A DNA stretch of 64,000 nucleotides from positions 1-64,000 of the forward strand of contig CAKTNN010000007.1 in NCBI GenBank assembly GCA_934589065.1. Reading direction: 5' to 3'. Shown in pieces: positions 35,131 to 42,842 of this stretch; the stretch's first letter is position 1; each line of letters starts with the position of its first letter. Under the pieces are notes generated by a model. The model was not told where the DNA came from. It was given only the letters and a program-made list of their open reading frames with translations, and searched no databases. This stretch comes from an uncultured Oscillospiraceae bacterium (GTDB lineage Bacteria; Bacillota; Clostridia; Oscillospirales; Oscillospiraceae). The position numbers and the translations under genes were made by a program.

Positions 35131-35215
35131 GGGGGAATTCCCGAGTGGCCAAAGGGGACAGACTGTAAATCTGCTGCTTATAGCTTCGGTGGTTCGAATC
35201 CACCTTCCCCCACCA
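35131..35215 (+). tRNA. tRNA-Tyr (GTA)
   Basis: Acceptor GGGGGAA/TTCCCCC, anticodon loop CTGTAAA (anticodon GTA), a long class II variable arm, T arm GGTTCGAATCC and encoded CCA. It lies 21 bases after tRNA-Thr and is presumably cotranscribed with it. Confidence 0.97.
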
Positions 35216-35251
35216 GAAAAAGGCATCACCGTCAGGTGGTGCCCTTTTTTG
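35216..35251 (+). terminator. terminator of the tRNA pair
   Basis: AAAAAGGCATCACC/GGTGGTGCCCTTTTTT with a GTCA loop directly after tRNA-Tyr. Confidence 0.8.
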
Positions 35252-35266
35252 CGTGGGATCCGGGAA

Positions 35267-35294
35267 GTGGATTCGAACCCACCTTTCCCCCACA
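35267..35294 (+). pseudogene. tRNA-Tyr 3'-end remnant
   Basis: The segment has a T-arm GTGGATTCGAACCCAC followed by CTTTCCCCCACA, nearly repeating the T arm and acceptor end of the intact tRNA-Tyr 52 bases upstream. The rest of a tRNA is absent. Such 3' copies are typical attachment-site relics left by an element that once integrated at the tRNA; decay of a duplicated tRNA gene is the alternative. Confidence 0.65.
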
Positions 35295-35295
35295 A

Positions 35296-35327
35296 AAACA
35301 CCTGAATGCAAAAGCGTTCAGGTGTTT
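35296..35327. terminator. hairpin after the tRNA remnant
   Basis: AACACCTGAATGC/GCGTTCAGGTGTT, an almost perfect 13-bp stem followed by TTAC. Its 3' arm recurs in part at 35387-35401 (GCATTCAGGTGTTTT). Confidence 0.6.
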
Positions 35328-35337
35328 TACTTTTTAC

Positions 35338-35440
35338 TTCTTCACTCTTCACTATTCACTCTTCACTATTCACTCTTCACTAAAACCGCATTCAGGTGTT
35401 TTGGGAAGGAATAAGGAATAGTGAATAGTGAAGAAGTACC
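35338..35440. repeat. TTCACTA-type tandem and inverted repeats
   Basis: Three tandem 14-base units TTCACTCTTCACTA occupy about 35341-35382. After a spacer, GGAATAGTGAATAGTGAAGAAGT (35415-35437) presents the same words inverted, so the whole block could fold. There is no coding capacity and no spacer structure of a CRISPR. The rest of the interval to 35660 is AT-rich and I see nothing else in it. Confidence 0.7.
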
Positions 35441-35660
35441 TGCAAAGCCAACTTTTGCAGATATTCTCTACGCAGGAAATTTCTTTTACTTTTGTTGGAA
35501 AACATCCGATTTTTTGTATGAAAAGTTGGACGTTTTCAAATTCCTTTTCGCTTGTCTGCAATTTTGACAGCAACTAAATATTGCGGCAACCACCCCCGCA
35601 AAGAAACTTTGCGTGACTTTTGGAAGCGCCCATGCTATATTGGCACCATAAGGAGGGATT

Positions 35661-36602
35661 ATGATGCGCGACATTGGAAAGAACATCCGGCTGGCGCGGG
35701 AGAAAAAGGGATACAGCCAGGAGCAGCTTGCGGCGCTTCTTTTTGTTACCCGTCAAACGGTTTCCAATTACGAAACCGGGCGCTCCCGACCGGATGTGGA
35801 AACCCTTGCAAAACTTGCCGAGCTTTTGGATACGGAGGTTACGGAGTTGATTTATGGCCCGGAGTCCCCAAAGCCCCGCAAATCTTTCTGGGCGCACCTC
35901 GCCCTGAGCATTGTTTTGCTGACCCTCTATCTATGGCTTACGCCCCTGAGTGTTTCCTACGCCAGGAGATACTACGTCACCGTTCCATACTGGTTTTGCA
36001 GGACAGCGCTTTTCCCCTGCGTTCTCTTTTCCTTTGGGCACTTGCTGCCGGATGCCCTGGCGTATTTCCGGAAGCCGAAACCCATTGCCCATGGAACGGC
36101 GCTTCGTGCTGCCTGCTTTTCCTGGATTTTTCTTTACTGCATCGGCCTGTGCCCCACCTATCTTTCCTTTCTCCTGCCTGACTTCCAGCCGCCCCGGTGG
36201 TGGCAGTTGATCGCCCTGGGCATTCTGGGCTGCGACTCCTTGGCGATGCAAAGCCTGACCGCCATTCTTTTCTTCCTCTCCGGCGCAGGCCTTGCTTTCG
36301 CTCCCCGAAAAAACAGTACCGCAAAAAAGCGAAAGTGGACACCGGAAGAAGTCCGGCAGTGGTATGCCGCCAGGGGAGCCCGCAGCTATCGCAACCCGGA
36401 GGACGGCAATTGGGTCGTCCGCAAGCCTGCCAGTCTGGGCTGGACCGTGAACCTTGCAAACCCCAAAACATGGTATTTTCTTGCCGGTGTTCTGGCAGCT
36501 ATTCTGCTGTTCTCCCTGATCGGGAACCGTCCCGGCGTCCAATCCCTTGGAATCATCGGCGGAGCAGACGGCCCCACTGCAGTTTATATCACAGGAAAGT
36601 AG
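35661..36602 (+). CDS. XRE-family membrane regulator with GGADGPT tail
   Basis: A 313-residue protein. Residues 1-66 are an XRE helix-turn-helix (LAREKKGYSQEQLAALLFVT, RQTVSNYETGRSRPDVETL). Residues about 75-215 have four to five hydrophobic segments. A basic linker WTPEEVRQWYAARGARSYRNP follows, then a last membrane segment and the C-terminus SLGIIGGADGPTAVYITGK. That tail repeats the GGADGPT signature of Na+-translocating decarboxylase beta subunits, but only about 19 residues are present. The protein is probably a membrane-anchored DNA-binding regulator; its signal is unknown. ATG ATG start: the second ATG (35664) is equally possible. Ribosome binding site AGGAGG. Confidence 0.8.
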   Translation: MMRDIGKNIRLAREKKGYSQEQLAALLFVTRQTVSNYETGRSRPDVETLAKLAELLDTEVTELIYGPESPKPRKSFWAHLALSIVLLTLYLWLTPLSVSYARRYYVTVPYWFCRTALFPCVLFSFGHLLPDALAYFRKPKPIAHGTALRAACFSWIFLYCIGLCPTYLSFLLPDFQPPRWWQLIALGILGCDSLAMQSLTAILFFLSGAGLAFAPRKNSTAKKRKWTPEEVRQWYAARGARSYRNPEDGNWVVRKPASLGWTVNLANPKTWYFLAGVLAAILLFSLIGNRPGVQSLGIIGGADGPTAVYITGK

Positions 36603-36673
36603 TCCATCGCCACGGAGCCATAGAGAAATCGGGGGGGCTGTTAGAAAAACGCACCGCTGCGAAGAGTAGACCC

Positions 36674-37435
36674 ATGTCCCCGGGGAAAAAGGACTATGGA
36701 CACAACAACTATCCTCTGGAACGGCTGGAAGCCGCGATTTCCTGGTTAAGAAACCATGGGAATGAAAAAATCGGCGTTGCCGGTGCATCCACCACCGGGA
36801 CTTTGGCACTGACCGCCGCTGCCATGTTTCCGGCGATCACCCTGACCATTGCCTTGACTCCCAGCGATTTTGTATGGCAAGGATTTATGCAGGGCAAGAA
36901 AGACGGCTGCAAAGAGTGGCCCATAGAGGGAGAATCCCTGTTTTCCTACCACGGGAAGCCCCTGGCCTATATGCCCTTCTGCTACGGACACCCCGACTAT
37001 TGGCACTGCATCGCCGCAGAAAGCAACCGCACCGGGGATATGGTCAACTCCCGGAAGCTCTTTGACGATTCCGAGGCTGCCCACCCCATTGCGCCGGAAG
37101 AATTCATCCCCGTGGAAAACATTCAGGGAAAGCTTCTGCTCATCGGCGCCCAGGATGACGTGCTGTGGGATACCGCCAGATATATCCACCGTATGGAAGC
37201 CCGCCTTGCCCGGTGCAAGCACACCTGCAATGTGGAAGCCGTGGTTTATCCCCACGGAACCCACTTTGTTTTTCCGGAAGGAATGCTGAAAATCATGCTG
37301 CCCGTTGGCTCTCAGCTGTTTTTGCGGATGTGCTTCCAGGCAGCCAAGCAGCATCCACAGGAGTGCCGGCAAGCCCGAACGGATATTGACCGGCGCATGA
37401 CCGCCGCAATTCGGGCATGGAAAGAAAATACGTAG
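36674..37435 (+). pseudogene. truncated BAAT/acyl-CoA thioester hydrolase C-terminal protein
   Basis: From the ATG at 36674 the frame gives 253 residues of the BAAT_C-type alpha/beta-hydrolase: nucleophile region VAGASTTGTLALTAA, acid region LLIGAQDDVLWDT and His region YPHGTHFVFPEG. Family members normally have an extra N-terminal part of about 80 or more residues, which is missing; the frame upstream is open but overlaps the XRE gene with unrelated sequence. There is no good ribosome binding site. All three catalytic regions survive, so residual function cannot be excluded, but a 5' deletion is the simpler reading. Confidence 0.65.
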
Positions 37436-37458
37436 CGCCTTGTGCAGGCATTGTTCCG

Positions 37459-37482
37459 CCCCCCGGTCGTTTGACCGGGGGG
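37459..37482. terminator. GC-rich hairpin
   Basis: A perfect 10-bp stem CCCCCCGGTC/GACCGGGGGG with a GTTT loop, 24 bases after the hydrolase stop. The U run is weak. The rest of the interval to 37658 is AT-rich without a recognisable gene. Confidence 0.6.
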
Positions 37483-37658
37483 CTTACATTTTGCTATCCT
37501 TTCTTTCATGCAGCCGGTGAATGCAATTTTTTTCCGTTTCTCTTGCATATCAGGATTTCCGTTTATTTTTCGCTTTTCCTACTTATTCAGCACTTAGACG
37601 GTTTTCTGTTTTCTCTTTCCGCAAAAACTGTAAGAAACGACAAAAAGCAAAATGCGCA

Positions 37659-37686
37659 TTGACATTCAAAATCGGAATGCTATACT
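37659..37686 (+). promoter_or_regulatory. promoter of the M20 amidohydrolase operon
   Basis: TTGACA and TATACT with a 16-base spacer. Downstream, TAGTGC and GCACTA (about 37705-37730) form a short inverted repeat in the leader, a possible operator. Confidence 0.65.
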
Positions 37687-37752
37687 AACTTCATTCATTT
37701 TATTTAGTGCGATAAAGTATTGATGCACTAGAGAATATGGGAGGAATGAAAC

Positions 37753-38970
37753 ATGGACGCAAAGAAGGTTATGCAGGCAGCTCTTGCTATCCAGCCGGAG
37801 ATCCAGGCGAATCGCCGGGAGCTGCACCGCCACCCGGAGCTTGGTTTGGACATGGCATTCACCAAGCCCTTTGTAAAGGCAAAACTTGAGGAAATGGGCT
37901 ACGAGCCCCAGGACTGCGGCAAAGGCGGCCTGGTGGTGCTGGCTGGTGGCAAAAAGCCCGGCAAGTGCTTCCTGATCCGCGGTGATATGGATGCCCTGCC
38001 TGTGGAGGAGCAGACCAATGTGGAGTTCCGTTCCCAGAATCCGGGCAAGATGCACGCCTGCGGACACGACACCCACACCGCCATGATGCTGGGCGCCGCA
38101 AAGCTGCTGAAGGGCATGGAGGACGAAATTCAGGGCACCGTCAAGCTGATGTTCCAGCCCGGCGAGGAAACCCTGGAGGGTGCAAAGGAAATGCTGGCAG
38201 CCGGCGTCCTGGAAAATCCCAAGGTGGATGCCGGTCTGATGATCCACTCCATGACGGGTATGCCCTTCCCCAAGGGAATGGTCGCCATCCTGGATGGCGG
38301 CAGAGGCATGGCCTCCTGCGACCAGTATAAAATCACCATCAAGGGCAAGGGCGGTCACGGCGCAATGCCCCACCTGACCATCGATCCCATCACCGCTGCT
38401 GCCCATATCCACGTGGGTCTGGCAGAGCTCCACAGCCGGGAGCTGGAGCCGGGAACCTTCGGTGTCATCACCACAGGTATGTTCCATGCCGGCGGCGCAC
38501 CCAACGTCATTGCAGACAATGCCGTGATGGAGGGCACCATCCGCACCGGTGACATCAAGGTGGAAAAGATGCTGATGGATCGGGTCACCGAGATTGCCAA
38601 GGATATTGCAAAGGCCTATCGGTGCGAAGCTGATGTGGAATTTGTAAAGCATTGCCCGCCTATGATCTCCGATATGGAGGTCGGCAACGCAACCACCAAG
38701 TATATGAAGGAACTCCTGGGTAACGGCGCTGTGCCCATGTCCGTAATTGCACCGGGCAACAAGGTCAGCGGCGGCAGCGAAGACTTTGCCTTTATCAGCA
38801 ATGAGATTCCCGCCTGCGCCCTGATGCTGGCAACCACCGGAGACGATAAGGAAAACTACGCCTACCCCCAGCATCACCCCAAGGCAAACTTCAACGACGA
38901 GGTTCTGTACGAAGGAACTGCCGCCTATGTATATGTCGCCACCCGTTGGTTGGAAGAACATAAAGACTAA
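37753..38970 (+). CDS. M20-family amidohydrolase
   Basis: A 405-residue peptidase-like amidohydrolase of the IAA-amino-acid/hippurate hydrolase group. Motifs: NRRELHRHPELG, IRGDMDALPVEE, HACGHDTHTAMML (metal ligands), FQPGEETLEGA (catalytic Glu) and GGSEDFAF. It cleaves N-acyl amino acids or similar amides in the cytosol. A DUF5058 membrane protein and a second membrane protein follow at 26 and 14 bases, making a likely uptake-and-hydrolysis operon for an N-acylated compound. Confidence 0.93.
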   Translation: MDAKKVMQAALAIQPEIQANRRELHRHPELGLDMAFTKPFVKAKLEEMGYEPQDCGKGGLVVLAGGKKPGKCFLIRGDMDALPVEEQTNVEFRSQNPGKMHACGHDTHTAMMLGAAKLLKGMEDEIQGTVKLMFQPGEETLEGAKEMLAAGVLENPKVDAGLMIHSMTGMPFPKGMVAILDGGRGMASCDQYKITIKGKGGHGAMPHLTIDPITAAAHIHVGLAELHSRELEPGTFGVITTGMFHAGGAPNVIADNAVMEGTIRTGDIKVEKMLMDRVTEIAKDIAKAYRCEADVEFVKHCPPMISDMEVGNATTKYMKELLGNGAVPMSVIAPGNKVSGGSEDFAFISNEIPACALMLATTGDDKENYAYPQHHPKANFNDEVLYEGTAAYVYVATRWLEEHKD

Positions 38971-38996
38971 ATAGAAACGAAAGAGAGGAAAATACC

Positions 38997-39707
38997 ATGG
39001 TAAAGGGATCTGTTGTTGCAAACAGCCCGCTGCTGTACGGCCTGGTTGTGATTGGTCTGGGCATCATCATTGCTTACGCGATTATAAGCGTAAAGAAGGC
39101 CTCCAAGAGATGTGCAGAGCTGGGCATCGGAAGTGATGTCATTAAAAACGTTGTAAAATCCACCATTGTCTCCTCCATTGTTCCCAGTCTTGCCATCCTG
39201 CTGGGCTTTATCACCCTGACGGTTTCTCTGGGCGCAGCACTCCCCTGGTGGAGACTGTCCGTCATCGGTTCTCTGTCCTACGAGGCCATGGCTGCCTCCT
39301 ATGCCGCCAACGGCCTGGGTGTACAGCTGTCTGAGGTACTGAATTCCGATGCCACCGTTTTTGGCGCCATTATGATCGTCATGTCCATCGGTATTTGCAG
39401 CGGCCCCATTATGGTTACGCTGTTTGCCGAGAAGTACTCCACCGGCATTATGAAGGCCAAAACCGGTCAGAGCGAATGGGGCCAGATTATGGCAGGCTGC
39501 TTCATGCTGGCTATGTTCTGCGTGTACATTCCTATCCTGGTCTTTACCGACCTGCCCACTACCATGACTCTGGTCGTCAGCCTGATTGTCAGCGTGATCT
39601 GCGGCACGATTGCCAAGAAGCACCCCATCATCAATGACTTTACCATGGCAATCGCTATGATCGTTGCAATGGCATCCAGCATTCTCTGGGTGAGACTGTT
39701 TGCATAA
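38997..39707 (+). CDS. DUF5058 family membrane protein
   Basis: A 236-residue membrane protein with about six hydrophobic segments. The start VANSPLLYGLVVIGLGIIIA, the SSIVPSLAILLG block and the PWWRLSVIGSLSYEAMAA block match DUF5058, a family of unknown function often adjacent to M20 hydrolase genes. Ribosome binding site GAGAGGA. With the next gene it probably forms a two-subunit membrane carrier for the amidohydrolase substrate; this is inference from gene order. Confidence 0.8.
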   Translation: MVKGSVVANSPLLYGLVVIGLGIIIAYAIISVKKASKRCAELGIGSDVIKNVVKSTIVSSIVPSLAILLGFITLTVSLGAALPWWRLSVIGSLSYEAMAASYAANGLGVQLSEVLNSDATVFGAIMIVMSIGICSGPIMVTLFAEKYSTGIMKAKTGQSEWGQIMAGCFMLAMFCVYIPILVFTDLPTTMTLVVSLIVSVICGTIAKKHPIINDFTMAIAMIVAMASSILWVRLFA

Positions 39708-39721
39708 GGGAGGAAACAAAA

Positions 39722-40444
39722 ATGGCTAAACAAAAAGCTCCGAATTCCCTGGATCCGTTCACCCAGTGGGCTCACAAATCCGGTCGGATTTTTATGATCA
39801 TTTTCACCGTGTACATGGTGGCTATGCCCTTCATCGTCTGTGCTTTCTATAAGTGCACCCCCAGCTTTAAGATGTGCCTGCCGGGTCTATTGTCCATTCT
39901 GGTGATTATGTTCCCCATGAGCGTTGCCGAAATCGGCAGCTACACCCCCATTCTGGGCTCTTCCAGCTACCTGACCTTTGCCTCCGGCAACCTGATGAAC
40001 CTGAAAATGCCCTGCATCATCAATGCCCAGAAGATTGCCAAGGTTGAGCAAAGCACCGTTGAGGGCGACGCCATTGCCCTGATTGCCACCGCCGTTTCCT
40101 CCAGCGTGACCATTGTCATTCTGGCACTGGGTATGCTGCTGCTGTCCTTTATCCGGCCCCTTCTGGAGAATGAGACCTTTGAAACCGCCAGCAACTACCT
40201 GCTGCCCGCTCTGTTCGGATGCATGAGCCTGGGTCTGCTGGGCAAGGGCAGCGGCAAGACCAAGGTTAAGAATAAGCTTCTGCCTGCCGTCATCCCCGTC
40301 ATCCTGGTATCCATCCTGACCGTCATGGGCATTGCCACCACCGGAATGGCCGGCATCCTGATGATCGTTATGATCCCCATCCTGATTCTCATTTCCTGGA
40401 TTATGTGGAAAAAGGGCCTTGTAAAGGTCATACCCAACGACTAA
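39722..40444 (+). CDS. membrane protein, partner of the DUF5058 protein
   Basis: A 240-residue membrane protein with six to seven hydrophobic segments, starting 14 bases after the DUF5058 gene with GGGAGG upstream. It carries no motif I can name; MSVAEIGSYTPILGSSSYLTFASGNLMNLK resembles a conserved re-entrant or binding segment. Similar size and immediate coupling to DUF5058 argue for a heteromeric transporter. Confidence 0.75.
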   Translation: MAKQKAPNSLDPFTQWAHKSGRIFMIIFTVYMVAMPFIVCAFYKCTPSFKMCLPGLLSILVIMFPMSVAEIGSYTPILGSSSYLTFASGNLMNLKMPCIINAQKIAKVEQSTVEGDAIALIATAVSSSVTIVILALGMLLLSFIRPLLENETFETASNYLLPALFGCMSLGLLGKGSGKTKVKNKLLPAVIPVILVSILTVMGIATTGMAGILMIVMIPILILISWIMWKKGLVKVIPND

Positions 40445-40461
40445 CGGGTAATCTGCAAAAG

Positions 40462-40518
40462 CGGGCTGCCATTGCGATCGGTGCACACCGGTCGGCAATG
40501 GCAGCCCGTTTCGTTTCC
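40462..40518 (+). terminator. terminator of the amidohydrolase operon
   Basis: A long stem CGGGCTGCCATTGC/GCAATGGCAGCCCG with an inner CGATCGGTG/CACCGGTCG hairpin, followed by TTTCGTTT, 17 bases after the stop. Confidence 0.8.
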
Positions 40519-40587
40519 CCATTTCATTCTGGACTTTTACCTTCTTTCCGGTTATCATAGAGGAAAGAAATCGGGAGGGATTCTATT

Positions 40588-40845
40588 GTGAACACCTTAC
40601 AGATCGGGCGCGTTTACCGTCATTTTAAAGGAGACTACTATCTGGTGGAAGCCACCGCCAGAGATTCGGAAACCGGGGCAGACTGCGTCATCTATCGCAA
40701 GCTCTATGGGGACGGCTCTCTGTGGGTTCGCCCCACGGAGCTGTTTCTAAGCAAGGTTGACCGGAAAAAATACCCGGAAGCCAACCAGGAATACCGCTTC
40801 CAGCTCCAGGATATCCCCAGCGCTGCCGGTCACGGCAGCAAATAA
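40588..40845 (+). CDS. DUF1653 domain protein
   Basis: An 85-residue soluble protein with the DUF1653 pattern GRVYRHFKGDYYLVE, a SETG segment (the usual HSET), VIYRKLYGDGSLWVRP and the closing FLSKVD. The family is small and of unknown function. It has its own GGGAGG site (start GTG at 40588) and is bounded by terminators. Confidence 0.85.
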   Translation: MNTLQIGRVYRHFKGDYYLVEATARDSETGADCVIYRKLYGDGSLWVRPTELFLSKVDRKKYPEANQEYRFQLQDIPSAAGHGSK

Positions 40846-40851
40846 ACACAC

Positions 40852-40881
40852 AAACGCCCCGGGCTCAAATCCGGGGCGTTT
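40852..40881. terminator. bidirectional terminator
   Basis: AAACGCCCCGG/CCGGGGCGTTT with an 8-nt loop, between DUF1653 (plus) and the convergent hydrolase gene (minus). Confidence 0.82.
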
Positions 40882-40894
40882 GTGTTCTTTTGGG

Positions 40895-42640
40895 TTACAA
40901 CATCAGCTGCTGGGTATTCACAGACAGCCAGGTGATGAGGGCCGCATTCACGGCAGCAACCACATAGATGTTGCCGCTCTTCTTGTAGAAGCCGGTGACA
41001 ACCTTTGCCACGGCGAAATACAGGAGCAGCATACCCATCATAGCGCCCTGGGCACGGGACATCTCCCGCCCGTTAATGGGGGTAACATGGGTCAGAATCA
41101 GCTTGCCGTAAAGGACGCCCAGGAACAGCACCGCAGGCAAGGCGTTAACCAGCAGGGACACCAGGTAATTGGTTCTGTCCGATGCGCCCTTCAGCCGCAC
41201 GCCGTCGGCCTGCAGGAAGGCATACACACCAAAGAGGATGAAGAACAGCACATAGTAAACCACATACTGACCAACTCTTCCGGCGGCAATGGGTGCCATA
41301 TAGGTCTGGAAGATGCGTCCGTACCAGCCGGTGAGCCGCTCTGCAAACACTGCGCACAGATAGGGCACGCCAACGGCAGCCAGGGAAAGGAGCACTGCCT
41401 TTGCCACATTGCCTGCGCTGGTTTTCAGCCGCAGCCGGTCTGCCTGGCGGTCAATGCTCTTGTCCACAAAGCTGCGGACGATGTAGAAGGCAATACCGAT
41501 CAGTGCGGACAGGAAGAACCACCATACAAAGCCATTGGTGCTCTGCACATCAAACAGCTTGGGGAGCTTGCCCATAATGGTCTGGCCCTGGATAACAGTG
41601 GATTTTACAATCAATGCGGAGAGGATGCCAGGCAGCAGCAGGAAAATCCAGAACTTGGCATCGGAAGAAGCGGTTGCTTCGGGAACGGGGCGCTTCAGCT
41701 GGGAGAAGAAGGGGGTATCCAGCAGCATATAGCCCACAGGGAAAACCATGACGCACAGGCAGATTGCCATTACAAGCACCGCAAACTCCTGCCATACGTA
41801 CACAAAGCTATTGTCTGCCAGGGTGCTGGTGTTGCCGTCCAGGGTATCGTCAAAGAAGCGGATGATATTGGTCACGCTGGAGGGGATCAGATTGGACATG
41901 CAGTGGAAGGTATTGGGGGTATACAGCACCCGCAGGCTGCCGTCCTCGGCGCTGCCGTAGTACGTGCCGACCTGTACCTTTTCCTCTCCCGTCAGGGTAG
42001 CCATGCCGCCGTAATTCAGCTTATCCTCGTGGTATACATCCCAGAAGGTGCCCTGACCGCACTCGTCCAGCTTGCCCCATATCGCCATGACATTCACGCC
42101 ATCATAGGCTTCCGGCTCGGTAGCGGGCACGCCGCAGCCTACAAATACCACACTGCGCTTGGCAGCCGGGGCGGCATATTCGCTGAGAATCGCTGCAGAA
42201 GCCTGACCGCCGCCGTTGGAGTGACCGGTGGAGCCCAGTCGGTTGGCATCCACGAAGGACAGCCCGGACAGATACTTCATTGCTGCAAGGGCACCGGAAT
42301 TGCCCTCTGTGGTCATGCCGGAGTCCACGGTTCCGTAATAGTCGTATGCCAGAACCACATAGCCCCGCCGTGCCAGTTCAATGCTGTAGCTGGCATAGAA
42401 AACATGGGGCGTATTGCCGCCGGGAGCCACAACAATACCGGCAGCCGGTGTTTCCGGCGTGGCATTCTTGGGAATCCACAGCGTTGCGGAGAGGTTGACG
42501 CCCTCATCCGTTACAATGTTCACGTTTTTGGTATCCACGGTAAAGCCGCCGGTGAGGCTGGCCCGAAGTACCAATGCGCTGGCGGCAAAAATAAGCATTG
42601 CCAGCAAAAGAGCCATGGTGCGTTTTGAAAGCTTTTTCAT
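40895..42640 (-). CDS. alpha/beta-hydrolase fused to a multi-pass membrane domain
   Basis: A 581-residue protein. Residues 7-27 form an N-terminal membrane anchor. About 35-275 is an extracytoplasmic alpha/beta-hydrolase with the nucleophile elbow GHSNGGG (consensus GxSxG), an oxyanion region VAPGGNTPH and a likely catalytic His in TPNTFHCMS. About 290-581 has eight hydrophobic segments with no recognised motif. The ATG at 42640 is preceded by CGGAGGAG and starts MKKLSKRT, so the 42 extra upstream codons are not used. Substrate is unknown; an extracellular ester or acyl group is plausible. The gene is isolated, with a palindromic site in its upstream region next to a LacI-type gene. Confidence 0.82.
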   Translation of the reverse strand: MKKLSKRTMALLLAMLIFAASALVLRASLTGGFTVDTKNVNIVTDEGVNLSATLWIPKNATPETPAAGIVVAPGGNTPHVFYASYSIELARRGYVVLAYDYYGTVDSGMTTEGNSGALAAMKYLSGLSFVDANRLGSTGHSNGGGQASAAILSEYAAPAAKRSVVFVGCGVPATEPEAYDGVNVMAIWGKLDECGQGTFWDVYHEDKLNYGGMATLTGEEKVQVGTYYGSAEDGSLRVLYTPNTFHCMSNLIPSSVTNIIRFFDDTLDGNTSTLADNSFVYVWQEFAVLVMAICLCVMVFPVGYMLLDTPFFSQLKRPVPEATASSDAKFWIFLLLPGILSALIVKSTVIQGQTIMGKLPKLFDVQSTNGFVWWFFLSALIGIAFYIVRSFVDKSIDRQADRLRLKTSAGNVAKAVLLSLAAVGVPYLCAVFAERLTGWYGRIFQTYMAPIAAGRVGQYVVYYVLFFILFGVYAFLQADGVRLKGASDRTNYLVSLLVNALPAVLFLGVLYGKLILTHVTPINGREMSRAQGAMMGMLLLYFAVAKVVTGFYKKSGNIYVVAAVNAALITWLSVNTQQLML

Positions 42641-42799
42641 ACAGATTCTCCTCCGAATGGAAAATTCGTACCGCGCGGGCGGTACTTTCTCAACGGCTGC
42701 GCGCTTGCCTGTGATGCTTTGAGTATAACAGGCAAGGGGCAAAAAATCCATTCGAGGAATCGACAAAAAGTTTCACAGGAATTCATGATTTATTCACAA

Positions 42800-42835
42800 T
42801 GAAATTTTCACATGAATATTCATCATGAAATCACA
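42800..42835. promoter_or_regulatory. palindromic operator candidate
   Basis: A perfect 12-bp palindrome ATGAATATTCAT (42812-42823) extended on both sides by TTTCA and TGAAA words, in the region upstream of the hydrolase gene and just after the LacI-type gene. Size and symmetry fit a regulator operator, possibly for the adjacent LacI protein. Confidence 0.4.
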
Positions 42836-42842
42836 AATAATT

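Noticed and set aside
35338-35440. Possible CRISPR array
   Set aside because: Units are only 14 bases, directly tandem without spacers, and partly inverted; no cas gene is near.
36197-36673. Upstream extension of the BAAT-type hydrolase to 412 residues
   Set aside because: The extension overlaps the XRE gene in another frame and is rich in Arg, Ser and Pro with no resemblance to the family N-terminus.
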